A DNA stretch of 64,000 nt from Yoonia sp. (GTDB lineage: Bacteria; Pseudomonadota; Alphaproteobacteria; Rhodobacterales; Rhodobacteraceae). A program made the translations under genes and the position numbers. The DNA lies in NCBI GenBank assembly GCA_023955335.1, contig JAGSGF010000010.1:1-64000 (forward strand), given 5' to 3'. Below are positions 26,577-34,477 of the stretch, piece after piece. The notes under the pieces were generated by a model, which was not told the DNA's origin, did not search any database, and was given only the letters and a program-made list of their open reading frames with translations. The number at the start of each line of letters is the position of its first letter. Position 1 is the first letter of the stretch.

Positions 26577-27131
26577 CTATTTTGACGTCGGGCTTTGCGA
26601 TGTGGATCTGACAGTTGCGTCATTGTCGCCAAACTGCCAACCAGATGGAAAAACTTTGCCTTCTGAAATCAATTCCAATTCAAAAACCAGCCACTCGAAT
26701 TCCACCCATGATTTTGGGTTTCCATGTGCCTCTCTCCGATGACGAATGAACTTTGCCAACGCGAGAAATCGGCTGCGCAGGGACGTAGAGCTAATGTCAC
26801 GGATGACTTCGACTGAGTAAATTGCATGCTTTGCGCCTGTCGCTAGTCTTTCAACACGGTTCAAATAGTATCGGATATTTACAATATCAGTTTCGGTTAA
26901 TGCTTCAGGGTTCTCAAAATATCCCTCGCGTGCCTTTTCGATGATCCATCTGTTCGATTCCTCAAGGATATCAACTTGGTGATTGGCCATATCAAGTGTC
27001 TGTAATTTCATTTGCCGAACATGCTCTCGCTTTGTTTCAGTGAAAATGCGAAAAAGTTCAACGCCGACAAATACTGCAGCAATAATTTGTGCAACATCAA
27101 CCAAAACGGGGACCCACACGTAATTTAACAT
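26577..27131 (-). CDS. DUF4760-like membrane-anchored protein of unknown function
   Basis: A 184-residue protein with one N-terminal hydrophobic helix (about 8-28, VLVDVAQIIAAVFVGVELFR) followed by a helical cytoplasmic part rich in charged residues. The layout resembles DUF4760 proteins, which have no known biochemical role. The gene is visibly AT-richer than its neighbours and interrupts the amine genes between dmmDABC and amt, so it may be an acquired insert. It has no strong ribosome binding site and no operon partner. Confidence 0.65.
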   Translation of the reverse strand: MLNYVWVPVLVDVAQIIAAVFVGVELFRIFTETKREHVRQMKLQTLDMANHQVDILEESNRWIIEKAREGYFENPEALTETDIVNIRYYLNRVERLATGAKHAIYSVEVIRDISSTSLRSRFLALAKFIRHRREAHGNPKSWVEFEWLVFELELISEGKVFPSGWQFGDNDATVRSTSQSPTSK

Positions 27132-27207
27132 ATTATATCCAATTTGCAGAATGTATTTCTAATCTTAAAAAGTAACTTGAAGTGAGCATATATCACCCCC
27201 GCCAAAC

Positions 27208-27240
27208 AAAAAAGGGCCACTAAATAGCGGCCCCTTTCTT
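27208..27240 (-). terminator. Rho-independent terminator of the amt operon
   Basis: On the minus strand AAGAAAGGGGCCGCT, short AT loop, AGTGGCCC, then six T residues. The stem starts 18 bases after the stop codon of the 56-residue protein, so that protein shares the amt transcript. Confidence 0.88.
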
Positions 27241-27257
27241 AGGTTTCTAGCGTTTGC

Positions 27258-27428
27258 TTACTCGTCGAAACGCTTGGTTTTTTCGGCTTCGGATTTTTGC
27301 CCGATCACCAGAACCGCCACACAGATCACGGCTGCGATAAATGTGAACCAGCCCGGTGCCGATGTGTTGGCCAGCATATACATGGGGCCATCAACGACAC
27401 TCCAAGAGGCTTCTTCATATGGAAACAT
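27258..27428 (-). CDS. 56-residue single-helix membrane protein downstream of amt
   Basis: A short frame running ATG at 27428 to TAA: MFPYEEASWSVVDGP..., one transmembrane helix (about 28-44, FTFIAAVICVAVLVIG), and a charged lysine/glutamate tail ending KRFDE. It follows the ammonium transporter after 27 bases and precedes the shared terminator, so it is very probably translated. AAAGGAAAA precedes the ATG. Function is unknown; a small accessory to the transporter is a guess from position. Confidence 0.7.
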   Translation of the reverse strand: MFPYEEASWSVVDGPMYMLANTSAPGWFTFIAAVICVAVLVIGQKSEAEKTKRFDE

Positions 27429-27455
27429 GATGTTTTTCCTTTTGTTAGAATGACG

Positions 27456-28862
27456 TTATTCAGCCGCCGTGATGGGTGCTTTGTTGCCCCATTCAGGATA
27501 GCCGTGCGCTGGTACTTTCACGAGGTCCATACCTGCAATCTCTGCCCCTTCGGGGATACGCAGCATGCCGAACATCTTCAGAACGTAGGACACAACGTAA
27601 CCTGGAACAAAACCAATCAAGAAGAACACAGCCGCACCGATGACTTGCCCCACAAAGTTGATCGTTGGTGCGTCGCCAGCTGCCCCTTGAAGCGCCGGAT
27701 AACCCGACCCCCAGATGCCCAGCATAACCACACCGTAAAGGCCGATTGTGCCGTGCACTGTGACCGCGCCAACTGCATCGTCGATCCCGCGATTTTCCAA
27801 CCAATCCGCACAAGGCTTCAGGATGATACCCGCAGAGAATGCGATAATGAATGCCATCGCAGGGAAGTAGATATCCAGACCGGATGCGGTCGAGATGATC
27901 CCGGCAAGCGCGCCAGACATCATCCAGAACGGATCACGCGTGAACAGCCAGCTACCGATGATACCACCAGCAATTGCCATCAAGATGTTGAACGACAGCG
28001 CCGAAAGCGTGATCGGTGTGCCATAGATCGTCGCAGGTTTATCCGCGAACCAAGACCAAGCTTCGCCCGGAACAATGACGCAAGCCATCAAGAAGCCCCA
28101 GAAACCGACAATAATCAGCATAAGGCCAGTCACAGTCAGCGGCATGTTGTGCCCGGGAATGTGGTTGGCTGAGCCATCGGCGTTAAACTTGCCGATCCGT
28201 GGCCCAAGGTTGATCAAGACGCCCAGCGCAAAGAACCCAGCAACCGCGTGCACAAGCCCAGCAGCACCAAAGTCATGAAGACCAAAGTTTGTGACCAGCC
28301 AGCCATCTGCGTGCCAGCCCCAAGCCGCTGCAACAACCCAAGCAAATGAGCCAAGCACAATTGCAAGGATGATAAAGCCGACGGTTTGGATACGCTCAAT
28401 CACAGCACCCGACATGATGGATGCGGTTGTGGCTGCAAACATTGCAAAGGCGCCAAAGAAAACACCGGACGCTTGGTCTGCAATGTTTGGACCCATGTAT
28501 TGCGCGCCATCACCCCAACCCAGTGCAATCGCGTTGGCATATTCCAGACCGGAAATACCCGCTGGCCCTGCCGCGCCAGGAATACCTGTCGGGAACGCCC
28601 AATAGACCCACCAGCCGAAGAAATAGAATGTAGGGATCATAAACGCGAACGCCAGAATGTTTTTCACACCCGACGACAAAACGTTCTTGAGCCGCGATGC
28701 GCCCATTTCATATGCAAGGAAGCCCGCGTGGATGATAATCATCAGCGGGATGGTTAAGTAGTAAAATGTTTCGGCGAACATTGTGTTGGTGATAGCTGCA
28801 CCCGCACTTGATGCCTCTAATGCGGCGACTTGCGCCACAAGTTCTGCAATTTGTTCTTCCAC
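27456..28862 (-). CDS. amt: Ammonium transporter (Amt family)
   Basis: A 468-residue integral membrane protein with about 11 transmembrane helices and Amt signatures such as DFGAAGLVHAVAGFFALG and GWFWGDGAQ-like aromatic gates in the central helices. It moves ammonium across the inner membrane. The GTG at 28862 is taken as start because GGGGG lies seven bases upstream; an internal ATG at 28781 would remove the VEEQIAELVAQVAALEA head, a short coiled-coil-like segment. It is divergent from mgsABC-gmaS; glutamine or ammonia supply for GmaS and Mgs, or recovery of ammonia released from amines, explains the pairing. Confidence 0.93.
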   Translation of the reverse strand: MEEQIAELVAQVAALEASSAGAAITNTMFAETFYYLTIPLMIIIHAGFLAYEMGASRLKNVLSSGVKNILAFAFMIPTFYFFGWWVYWAFPTGIPGAAGPAGISGLEYANAIALGWGDGAQYMGPNIADQASGVFFGAFAMFAATTASIMSGAVIERIQTVGFIILAIVLGSFAWVVAAAWGWHADGWLVTNFGLHDFGAAGLVHAVAGFFALGVLINLGPRIGKFNADGSANHIPGHNMPLTVTGLMLIIVGFWGFLMACVIVPGEAWSWFADKPATIYGTPITLSALSFNILMAIAGGIIGSWLFTRDPFWMMSGALAGIISTASGLDIYFPAMAFIIAFSAGIILKPCADWLENRGIDDAVGAVTVHGTIGLYGVVMLGIWGSGYPALQGAAGDAPTINFVGQVIGAAVFFLIGFVPGYVVSYVLKMFGMLRIPEGAEIAGMDLVKVPAHGYPEWGNKAPITAAE

Positions 28863-28966
28863 GTTTTGACCCCCGTGTCGTTGAATATTGTATACGGCTG
28901 CATTCGGAATGATGCCGCTCGTCGAAAATGAACCACGAGATGTCCGATATGCCTAGTCTTTTTTGC

Positions 28967-28988
28967 CTTTGGTGAAAAAAAGTTTCCT
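28967..28988 (-). promoter_or_regulatory. AGGAAA-T-tract motif in the amt/mgsA intergenic region
   Basis: On the minus strand AGGAAACTTTTTTTCACC. The first 13 bases are identical to the motif upstream of dmmD. It is oriented towards amt (about 105 bases) and lies 84 bases before mgsA on the other strand, so it could serve either promoter. Confidence 0.45.
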
Positions 28989-29071
28989 AACAGTTGATCG
29001 TGGGATTTTTGAATGCTAGCGTGGATTCGACGACCGCCGCTTTGGCGGGGGAATTTTTCAGGGATTTGAAT

Positions 29072-30001
29072 ATGTGCGGAATTGTAGGCCTGTTCCTTAA
29101 GGACAAGTCGCTTGAGCCAAAACTCGGCGAGATGCTGACATCGATGTTGATCACCATGACGGACCGTGGCCCCGACAGTGCAGGCATCGCGATTTATGGC
29201 GGTGAAACAGCGGGTAAGACGAAATTGGTCGTTCAGTCTGATACGCCTGATACAGCCTTTGATGGCCTTGATAAAAAGCTGGGCAAGGTTGTCGGTGGCA
29301 CCGTTGCCATGAAGGTCACAAGCACACATGCCGTTCTGACATTGCCCGCCGGCACGACTGCCGCCGCCCGCGCTGCCTTGCCCAAGATTGATGCGTCTTT
29401 GCGGGTCATGAGCAGTGGGGATAGCCTTGAAATTTATAAAGAAGTTGGTCTGCCTAAAAATGTGGCATCCCGCTTTGAAATCGAGAAAATGAGCGGATCA
29501 CACGGGATCGGCCATACACGCATGGCCACCGAATCAGCCGTCACCACAATGGGCGCGCACCCGTTCAACACAGGCGACGACCAGTGCCTTGTGCACAACG
29601 GATCGCTTTCCAACCACAATTCCTTGCGCCGCAAACTGCGCCGCGATGGTGTGCATATAGAAACCGAAAACGACACTGAAGTGGGTGCGGCCTACTTGAC
29701 TTGGCAGATGCAAAAAGGTGCAACCTTAGGGGAGGCCCTGACAAGCAGCCTTGATGATCTTGATGGGTTCTTCACGTTTGTTGTTGGCACCAAGGACGGG
29801 TTCGGCGTTGTCCGTGACCCGATTGCTTGCAAGCCAGCGGTCATGGCCGAAACCGATCAATACGTGGCCTTTGGGTCCGAATATCGCGCGCTTGTCGACC
29901 TGCCCGGGATTGAAAACGCCCGTGTTTGGGAGCCAGAGCCAGCAACCGTCTATTTCTGGAGCCACAATAGCGCCCCAACATCTTCTGAAAAGGCCGCATA
30001 A
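29072..30001 (+). CDS. mgsA: N-methylglutamate synthase, glutamine amidotransferase subunit
   Basis: A 309-residue class II glutamine amidotransferase-like protein. With the start at 29072 the sequence begins MCGIVGLF, placing the catalytic Cys at position 2 so that Met removal exposes it; the longer frame from 28994 would bury it. The GIGHTRMATESAV and HNGSLSNH blocks bind glutamine in this family. It corresponds to the GltB N-terminal domain and works with MgsB and MgsC. mgsB starts immediately after the stop codon. Confidence 0.92.
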   Translation: MCGIVGLFLKDKSLEPKLGEMLTSMLITMTDRGPDSAGIAIYGGETAGKTKLVVQSDTPDTAFDGLDKKLGKVVGGTVAMKVTSTHAVLTLPAGTTAAARAALPKIDASLRVMSSGDSLEIYKEVGLPKNVASRFEIEKMSGSHGIGHTRMATESAVTTMGAHPFNTGDDQCLVHNGSLSNHNSLRRKLRRDGVHIETENDTEVGAAYLTWQMQKGATLGEALTSSLDDLDGFFTFVVGTKDGFGVVRDPIACKPAVMAETDQYVAFGSEYRALVDLPGIENARVWEPEPATVYFWSHNSAPTSSEKAA

Positions 30002-30685
30002 ATGCAGACCATCGACCTCTCTGAACTCGGCCTGCGCGAAGTGAACAAGATGCTTCACGCCCAAGCGGCTGATACCAACCAAACAAGCTGGACCATTGAA
30101 AATGCCAAAGGATCCCATGCGATTGCTTGCGGCCTTGATGCCCCGATTGAAGTCACTGTCAAGGGCTCGACGGGCTATTACTGCGGCGGAATGAACCAGC
30201 AGGCGACGATCAGGATCGACGGGTCTGCGGGTCCGGGCACAGGTGAAAACATCATGTCCGGCAGCATCATCATCGAAGGTGACGCAAGCCAATATCTGGG
30301 TGCAACCGGCCACGGCGGCTTGATCGTTGTTAAAGGCAACGCATCGTCGCGCTGCGGTATTTCCATGAAAGGCGTGAACATCGTCGTGCAGGGAAACATC
30401 GGTCACATGTCTGCGTTCATGGGCCAGTCTGGCAACCTTGTGGTTTGCGGCGACGCTGGTGACGCATTGGGTGACAGCTGCTATGAAGCGCGGTTCTTTG
30501 TACGCGGTTCGGTCAAATCCCTAGGTGCCGATTGCGAAAAGAAAGAGATGCGCCCAGAGCACATCGAAATTCTGCAAGGCCTTCTGGATGAGGCTGGCAT
30601 CGACGCCAACCCGTCTGATTTCACGCGCTACGGGTCTGCCCGTACGCTTTATAACTTCGATGTTGATAACGCTGGCGCGTATTAA
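30002..30685 (+). CDS. mgsB: N-methylglutamate synthase, GltB C-terminal-like subunit
   Basis: A 227-residue protein equivalent to the C-terminal beta-helix domain of glutamate synthase. Repeated glycine-turn units (GYYCGGM, GSAGPGTGENIMSG, GATGHGGLIV, GHMSAFMGQSG) are the mark of that fold, which in GltB has a structural role. The ATG abuts the mgsA stop, and mgsC follows after 12 bases. Together the three subunits convert glutamate and gamma-glutamylmethylamide to N-methylglutamate. Confidence 0.92.
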   Translation: MQTIDLSELGLREVNKMLHAQAADTNQTSWTIENAKGSHAIACGLDAPIEVTVKGSTGYYCGGMNQQATIRIDGSAGPGTGENIMSGSIIIEGDASQYLGATGHGGLIVVKGNASSRCGISMKGVNIVVQGNIGHMSAFMGQSGNLVVCGDAGDALGDSCYEARFFVRGSVKSLGADCEKKEMRPEHIEILQGLLDEAGIDANPSDFTRYGSARTLYNFDVDNAGAY

Positions 30686-30697
30686 GGGATAACCGAC

Positions 30698-32035
30698 ATG
30701 ACTGATAATAAAATCCCGACCACGACACCTCGCCAATCGGCAACGTTTACGGCTGATGTGAATAGTGACATTCGCCGTGCTGCCGCGACTGGCATCTACG
30801 ACATCCGTGGTGGTGGCGCGAAACGTAAAGTGCCGTCATTTGACGACCTGCTGTTTATGGGCGCATCGATTTCCCGCTATCCTTTGGAAGGCTACCGCGA
30901 AAAGTGCGAAACCAACGTGACCATCGGTGGCCTGAACGCATCAAACCCGATCGAGCTGGATATTCCGATCACAATCGCTGGTATGTCGTTTGGTGCTCTG
31001 TCCGGTCCTGCAAAAGAGGCATTGGGCCGCGGCGCATCCATGGCGGGAACGTCTACCACCACAGGTGACGGCGGCATGACCCCAGAAGAACGTGGTCACT
31101 CCAATAAGTTGGTCTATCAATACCTGCCGTCCCGTTACGGCATGAACCCTGACGATCTGCGCAAAGCTGACGCGATTGAAATCGTGGTTGGTCAAGGTGC
31201 CAAACCCGGTGGTGGTGGCATGCTGCTTGGTCAGAAAATCTCTGACCGCGTGGCACATATGCGTAACCTGCCGAAAGGTATCGATCAGCGCTCTGCGTGT
31301 CGTCATCCCGATTGGACCGGTCCAGATGATCTCGAGATCAAGATTTTGGAACTGCGCGAGATCACTGGTTGGAAGGTCCCTATCTACGTCAAAGTTGCTG
31401 GTGCGCGTCCCTACTACGACGTCACTCTTGCGATCAAGGCGGGCGCCGATGCGATCGTCCTCGACGGTATGCAAGGCGGCACAGCAGCAACGCAAGATGT
31501 GTTCATCGAACACGTTGGGCAGCCAACACTTGCTATCATCCGCCCCGCTGTTCAAGCGCTTCAGGATTTGGGCATGCACCGCAAGGTTCAGCTGATCCTG
31601 TCGGGTGGTATCCGGTCTGGTGCTGACGTGGCCAAGGCCATGGCGCTGGGTGCTGATGCGGTTGCAATTGGCACAGCAGCGTTGATCGCCCTTGGTGACA
31701 ACGATCCAAAGTACGAAGCTGAGTACAACAAGCTTGGCACGACTGCGGGTGCCTATGACGATTGGCACGAAGGCCGAGACCCTGCAGGCATTACAACCCA
31801 AGACCCGGAGCTGATGGCACGGTTTGACCCGATTGAAGGTGGCCGCCGCTTGCGCAACTACCTTAAGGTGATGACGCTCGAGGCGCAGACGATTGCGCGT
31901 GCTTGCGGCAAGAACCACCTGCACAATCTAGAACCAGAAGATCTTGTGGCGCTGACAATGGAAGCCGCGGCAATGGCTAAAGTTCCGTTATGTGGCACCG
32001 ACTGGTATCCCGGCAAGCCCGGCACAGGGTTCTAA
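30698..32035 (+). CDS. mgsC: N-methylglutamate synthase, FMN-binding synthase subunit
   Basis: A 445-residue protein matching the FMN-binding central domain of glutamate synthase: GMSFGALSGPAKEALGRGA, the DGGMTPEERGH block, VLDGMQGGTAATQD, and ILSGGIRSGADVAKAMALGA for the flavin phosphate. Glutamate synthases carry three cysteines for a [3Fe-4S] cluster after the AIGTAALIALG segment. Here that stretch reads GDNDPKYEAEYNKLG and continues without cysteine, so no such cluster is expected. Third gene of mgsABC; a GC-rich hairpin and then gmaS follow. Confidence 0.93.
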   Translation: MTDNKIPTTTPRQSATFTADVNSDIRRAAATGIYDIRGGGAKRKVPSFDDLLFMGASISRYPLEGYREKCETNVTIGGLNASNPIELDIPITIAGMSFGALSGPAKEALGRGASMAGTSTTTGDGGMTPEERGHSNKLVYQYLPSRYGMNPDDLRKADAIEIVVGQGAKPGGGGMLLGQKISDRVAHMRNLPKGIDQRSACRHPDWTGPDDLEIKILELREITGWKVPIYVKVAGARPYYDVTLAIKAGADAIVLDGMQGGTAATQDVFIEHVGQPTLAIIRPAVQALQDLGMHRKVQLILSGGIRSGADVAKAMALGADAVAIGTAALIALGDNDPKYEAEYNKLGTTAGAYDDWHEGRDPAGITTQDPELMARFDPIEGGRRLRNYLKVMTLEAQTIARACGKNHLHNLEPEDLVALTMEAAAMAKVPLCGTDWYPGKPGTGF

Positions 32036-32040
32036 ATTCA

Positions 32041-32067
32041 GGGCGCGGCCAGCAGTGGACCGCGCCC
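32041..32067 (+). terminator. Hairpin between mgsC and gmaS (possible attenuator)
   Basis: GGGCGCGG, an 11-base loop, CCGCGCCC, then CATTTCAATAAA. The 8-bp perfect GC stem begins five bases after the mgsC stop. The following T content is weak, so it may be partial termination or protection of the mgsABC mRNA 3' end. Confidence 0.5.
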
Positions 32068-32098
32068 CATTTCAATAAAAGACGACAGGGAAATAACA

Positions 32099-33433
32099 AT
32101 GGCCACTGATCTCGCTAAATTCGCCGAAGATAACGGCGTTAAATACTTCATGATCTCCTTCACCGACCTTTTTGGCGGGCAACGCGCAAAGCTGGTTCCA
32201 GCCCGGGCAATTGCTGACATGCAAGAAAACGGTGCCGGTTTTGCAGGGTTCGCCACATGGCTCGACCTGACACCCGCCCACCCCGATATGCTGGCAGTGC
32301 CAGATCCAGAGGCGGTGATCATCCTGCCGTGGAACAAGGAAATCGCTTGGGTTCCGGGCAACTGTGTGATGTCCGGCAAAGACGTCGATCAAGCCCCGCG
32401 CAACGTTTTGCGCAAACTGATCGCCGAAGCCGCGTCCGAAGGCATGCACGTCAAAACCGGCATCGAAGCCGAGTTCTTTTTGCTGACACCAGCCGGCGAC
32501 CAGATCAGCGACGAATTCGATACCGCCGCCAAGCCGTGTTACGATCAGCAAGCATTCATGCGCCGTCTTGATGTGATCCGCGAGATTTCAGACTACATGC
32601 TGGAACTCGGTTGGGGTGCGTATCAAAACGATCACGAAGACGCGAACGGCCAGTGGGAAATGAACTGGGACTACGACGATGCCCTGAAGACAGCGGATAA
32701 GCACAGCTTCTTTAAGTTCATGACCAAATGCGTGGCCGAAAAGCACGGCTACCGGGCGACATTCATGCCAAAGCCTATCGAGGGTCTAACAGGCAACGGC
32801 TGCCACGCGCACATCTCTGTTTGGGACGCGCCAGGCAAAGACGCCAAGGTCAACGTCTTTGCGATGGAAGCCAACGACAGCTCGCAGACCGCTGAATTGG
32901 GGCTGTCCGAAAAGGGCCGCCACTTCCTTGGTGGTATCATGAAGCATGCGTCGGCCTTGGCCGCGATCACCAACCCGACGGTGAACAGCTACAAGCGGAT
33001 CAACGCACCGCGCACGATGTCAGGTGCGACTTGGGCGCCAAACACGGTAACGTGGACTGGGAACAACCGGACACACATGGTCCGCGTTCCCGGCCCGGGC
33101 CGGTTCGAGCTGCGCCTGCCAGACGGCGCGGTGAACCCGTATTTGCTGCAAGCGATCATCATCGCGGCAGGTCTATCCGGTGTGCGCTCGAAAGCCGATC
33201 CAGGTAAGCGTCACGACATCGATATGTACGCCGACGGTCACAAGGTGCGTGGCGCGCCAAAGCTACCGCTCAATATGCTCGACGCGCTCCGCGAGTATGA
33301 CAAAGACAAGGGCCTAAAGGCTGCGATGGGCGAGGAATTCTCGAACGCGTACCTAAAAATGAAGATGCAGGAATGGACTGATTTCTGCAGCTACTTCTCA
33401 GATTGGGAAAAAGCAAACACGTTGGATATCTGA
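32099..33433 (+). CDS. gmaS: Gamma-glutamylmethylamide synthetase
   Basis: A 444-residue glutamine synthetase-family enzyme that ligates methylamine to glutamate with ATP. Active-site blocks seen are GIEAEFFLL (ATP/metal glutamates), NGCHAHIS (metal histidine), NPTVNSYKRI and the arginine-rich GPGRFELRLPDGAVNPYL. The ordinary glnA adenylylation tyrosine loop is absent, as in the GmaS/GlnA-III group. Position after mgsABC in the same direction makes the methylamine role almost certain. An AGGGAAATAAC leader sits before the ATG, and a strong terminator follows. Confidence 0.95.
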   Translation: MATDLAKFAEDNGVKYFMISFTDLFGGQRAKLVPARAIADMQENGAGFAGFATWLDLTPAHPDMLAVPDPEAVIILPWNKEIAWVPGNCVMSGKDVDQAPRNVLRKLIAEAASEGMHVKTGIEAEFFLLTPAGDQISDEFDTAAKPCYDQQAFMRRLDVIREISDYMLELGWGAYQNDHEDANGQWEMNWDYDDALKTADKHSFFKFMTKCVAEKHGYRATFMPKPIEGLTGNGCHAHISVWDAPGKDAKVNVFAMEANDSSQTAELGLSEKGRHFLGGIMKHASALAAITNPTVNSYKRINAPRTMSGATWAPNTVTWTGNNRTHMVRVPGPGRFELRLPDGAVNPYLLQAIIIAAGLSGVRSKADPGKRHDIDMYADGHKVRGAPKLPLNMLDALREYDKDKGLKAAMGEEFSNAYLKMKMQEWTDFCSYFSDWEKANTLDI

Positions 33434-33451
33434 TCCAAATCCTGGAAAATC

Positions 33452-33487
33452 AAAAACCGCGCCCATATCTTCGGCGCGGTTTTTTTA
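33452..33487 (+). terminator. Rho-independent terminator after gmaS
   Basis: AAAAACCGCGCC, a nine-base loop, GGCGCGGTTTTTTT. An 8-bp GC stem extended by A-T pairs, 18 bases after the gmaS stop codon. It closes the mgsABC-gmaS operon. Confidence 0.92.
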
Positions 33488-33504
33488 CGCGGCAAGGTCA
33501 TCGC

Positions 33505-33547
33505 CTCGCTTTTTTCAAAATACTCTGGGGTCCGGGGCAAAGCCCCG
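33505..33547. repeat. Intergenic element: CTCGCTTTTT...AATACTC plus GC hairpin
   Basis: The first 21 bases match 16869-16889 at 18 positions. They lead into a small perfect hairpin, CGGGGC-AAA-GCCCCG at 33533-33547. The combination resembles short intergenic repeats I associate with Roseobacter-group genomes, but only one full and one partial copy are seen here. Confidence 0.4.
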
Positions 33548-33577
33548 CCTGTCGGCGCACGCAGTGCGGCGAAACCC

Positions 33578-33919
33578 TTAGTCGTAGGCGGCGTCCACGA
33601 TAAACTCGACCTTCAATTCAGCCCGCGCCAGCTTGGCCTCGCCACATGCGCGCGCAGGGGCGTGACCGTCAGGGACCCAAGCATTCCAGACCTCGTTCAG
33701 ACCTGCAAAATCGGACATATCGGCAAGCCAGATCGTGACACGCAGCATGTTTTCGCGGCTTGAGCCTGCTTTGATCAGCAGCGCGTCGATCTTATCCAAA
33801 CAGGTCTGCACCTGCTCTTGGATCGTGTCGCCTTCGGCCACCTGACCAGTGATGTAGGCCACGCCATTGTGCTTGACGATTTTTGAGGACCGCGCCCCAG
33901 ATTCAATACGTTCGATCAT
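33578..33919 (-). CDS. RidA/YjgF-family protein
   Basis: A 113-residue RidA-superfamily protein, usually a trimeric enamine/imine deaminase that removes reactive 2-aminoacrylate-type intermediates in the cytoplasm. Length and the motifs RSSKIVKHNGVAYITGQVA and ENMLRVTIWLADM fit the family. The exact arginine of the active pocket cannot be placed with confidence, so deaminase activity is not proven. It lies between gmaS and tmm on the opposite strand, where reactive imines formed during amine oxidation may be its targets. Confidence 0.88.
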   Translation of the reverse strand: MIERIESGARSSKIVKHNGVAYITGQVAEGDTIQEQVQTCLDKIDALLIKAGSSRENMLRVTIWLADMSDFAGLNEVWNAWVPDGHAPARACGEAKLARAELKVEFIVDAAYD

Positions 33920-33931
33920 TTGATTGTTCCT

Positions 33932-34324
33932 TTAACGCAGCCAGTTTTTGCGACGTGCAATTGTGGCATACCAAAGCAAGGCACCAGCAACCAGCACAGA
34001 CAGCACCGAACTTGGGACTATCCCTATCAGCATGGTCGCATGGATCACGACCAGCACAACACCCGCCAGCGATAGCATGAACACAGGCACAGCAACGCGC
34101 CTGCGTAACAAGAGCAACAAACACCCGACAGCCCCGCCAAACACGGCAATCGCGAAACCGCCCGTGGCCCATACTGGCCGCCCATTGATGATCGTTTGAT
34201 ACACATCAGGCATCTGCGCGACCGTAATTGGATTGGTCTGCACGATGTAATTCATACATCCCATGAGATTCCAAAGAAGGCCCAAACTGGCGACGATCCA
34301 AAAGCTAATATGTGGTTTCTGCAC
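33932..34324 (-). CDS. Four-helix membrane protein of unknown function next to tmm
   Basis: A 130-residue protein with four predicted membrane helices: about 8-28 (WIVASLGLLWNLMGCMNYIV), 52-72, 77-96 and 101-121. It ends in a basic tail (ARRKNWLR). I recognise no family function. It is divergent from tmm across a 153-base region containing a dyad and the recurrent AGGAAA-type motif, and ends 12 bases before the RidA gene on the same strand, so these two probably form one transcript. Confidence 0.75.
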   Translation of the reverse strand: MQKPHISFWIVASLGLLWNLMGCMNYIVQTNPITVAQMPDVYQTIINGRPVWATGGFAIAVFGGAVGCLLLLLRRRVAVPVFMLSLAGVVLVVIHATMLIGIVPSSVLSVLVAGALLWYATIARRKNWLR

Positions 34325-34344
34325 GTGCGGTATCCTTTAAATAT

Positions 34345-34363
34345 TCAGGTCACTCTAACCTGA
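34345..34363. promoter_or_regulatory. Inverted repeat in the tmm divergent promoter region
   Basis: TCAGGT, seven bases, ACCTGA. A perfect 6-bp dyad located 21 bases upstream of the membrane protein start and about 115 bases before tmm. Candidate operator; no regulator is identified. Confidence 0.4.
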
Positions 34364-34401
34364 TTTTATGTAAAGAAACTAACACTATTAAATTTACCTC
34401 T

Positions 34402-34423
34402 GGGAAAAAATGTTGACTTAGAG
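34402..34423 (+). promoter_or_regulatory. GGGAAA...TTGACT motif upstream of tmm
   Basis: GGGAAAAAATGTTGACTTAG, matching the dmmD-upstream element at 15 of 22 positions, including a shared TTGACT block. It ends 54 bases before the tmm start and has the same orientation as the gene. TTGACT could itself be a -35 box, but no convincing -10 follows. Confidence 0.45.
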
Positions 34424-34477
34424 GAAGGTTTTCTATGCAATTGAACGAACGTTCAGAAACCATTCGGAGAGTCGAAA

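Noticed and set aside
26500-26742. 80-residue plus-strand frame crossing the dmm dyad
   Set aside because: It overlaps the operator-like dyad and the DUF4760-like gene on the other strand, and has no coding features.
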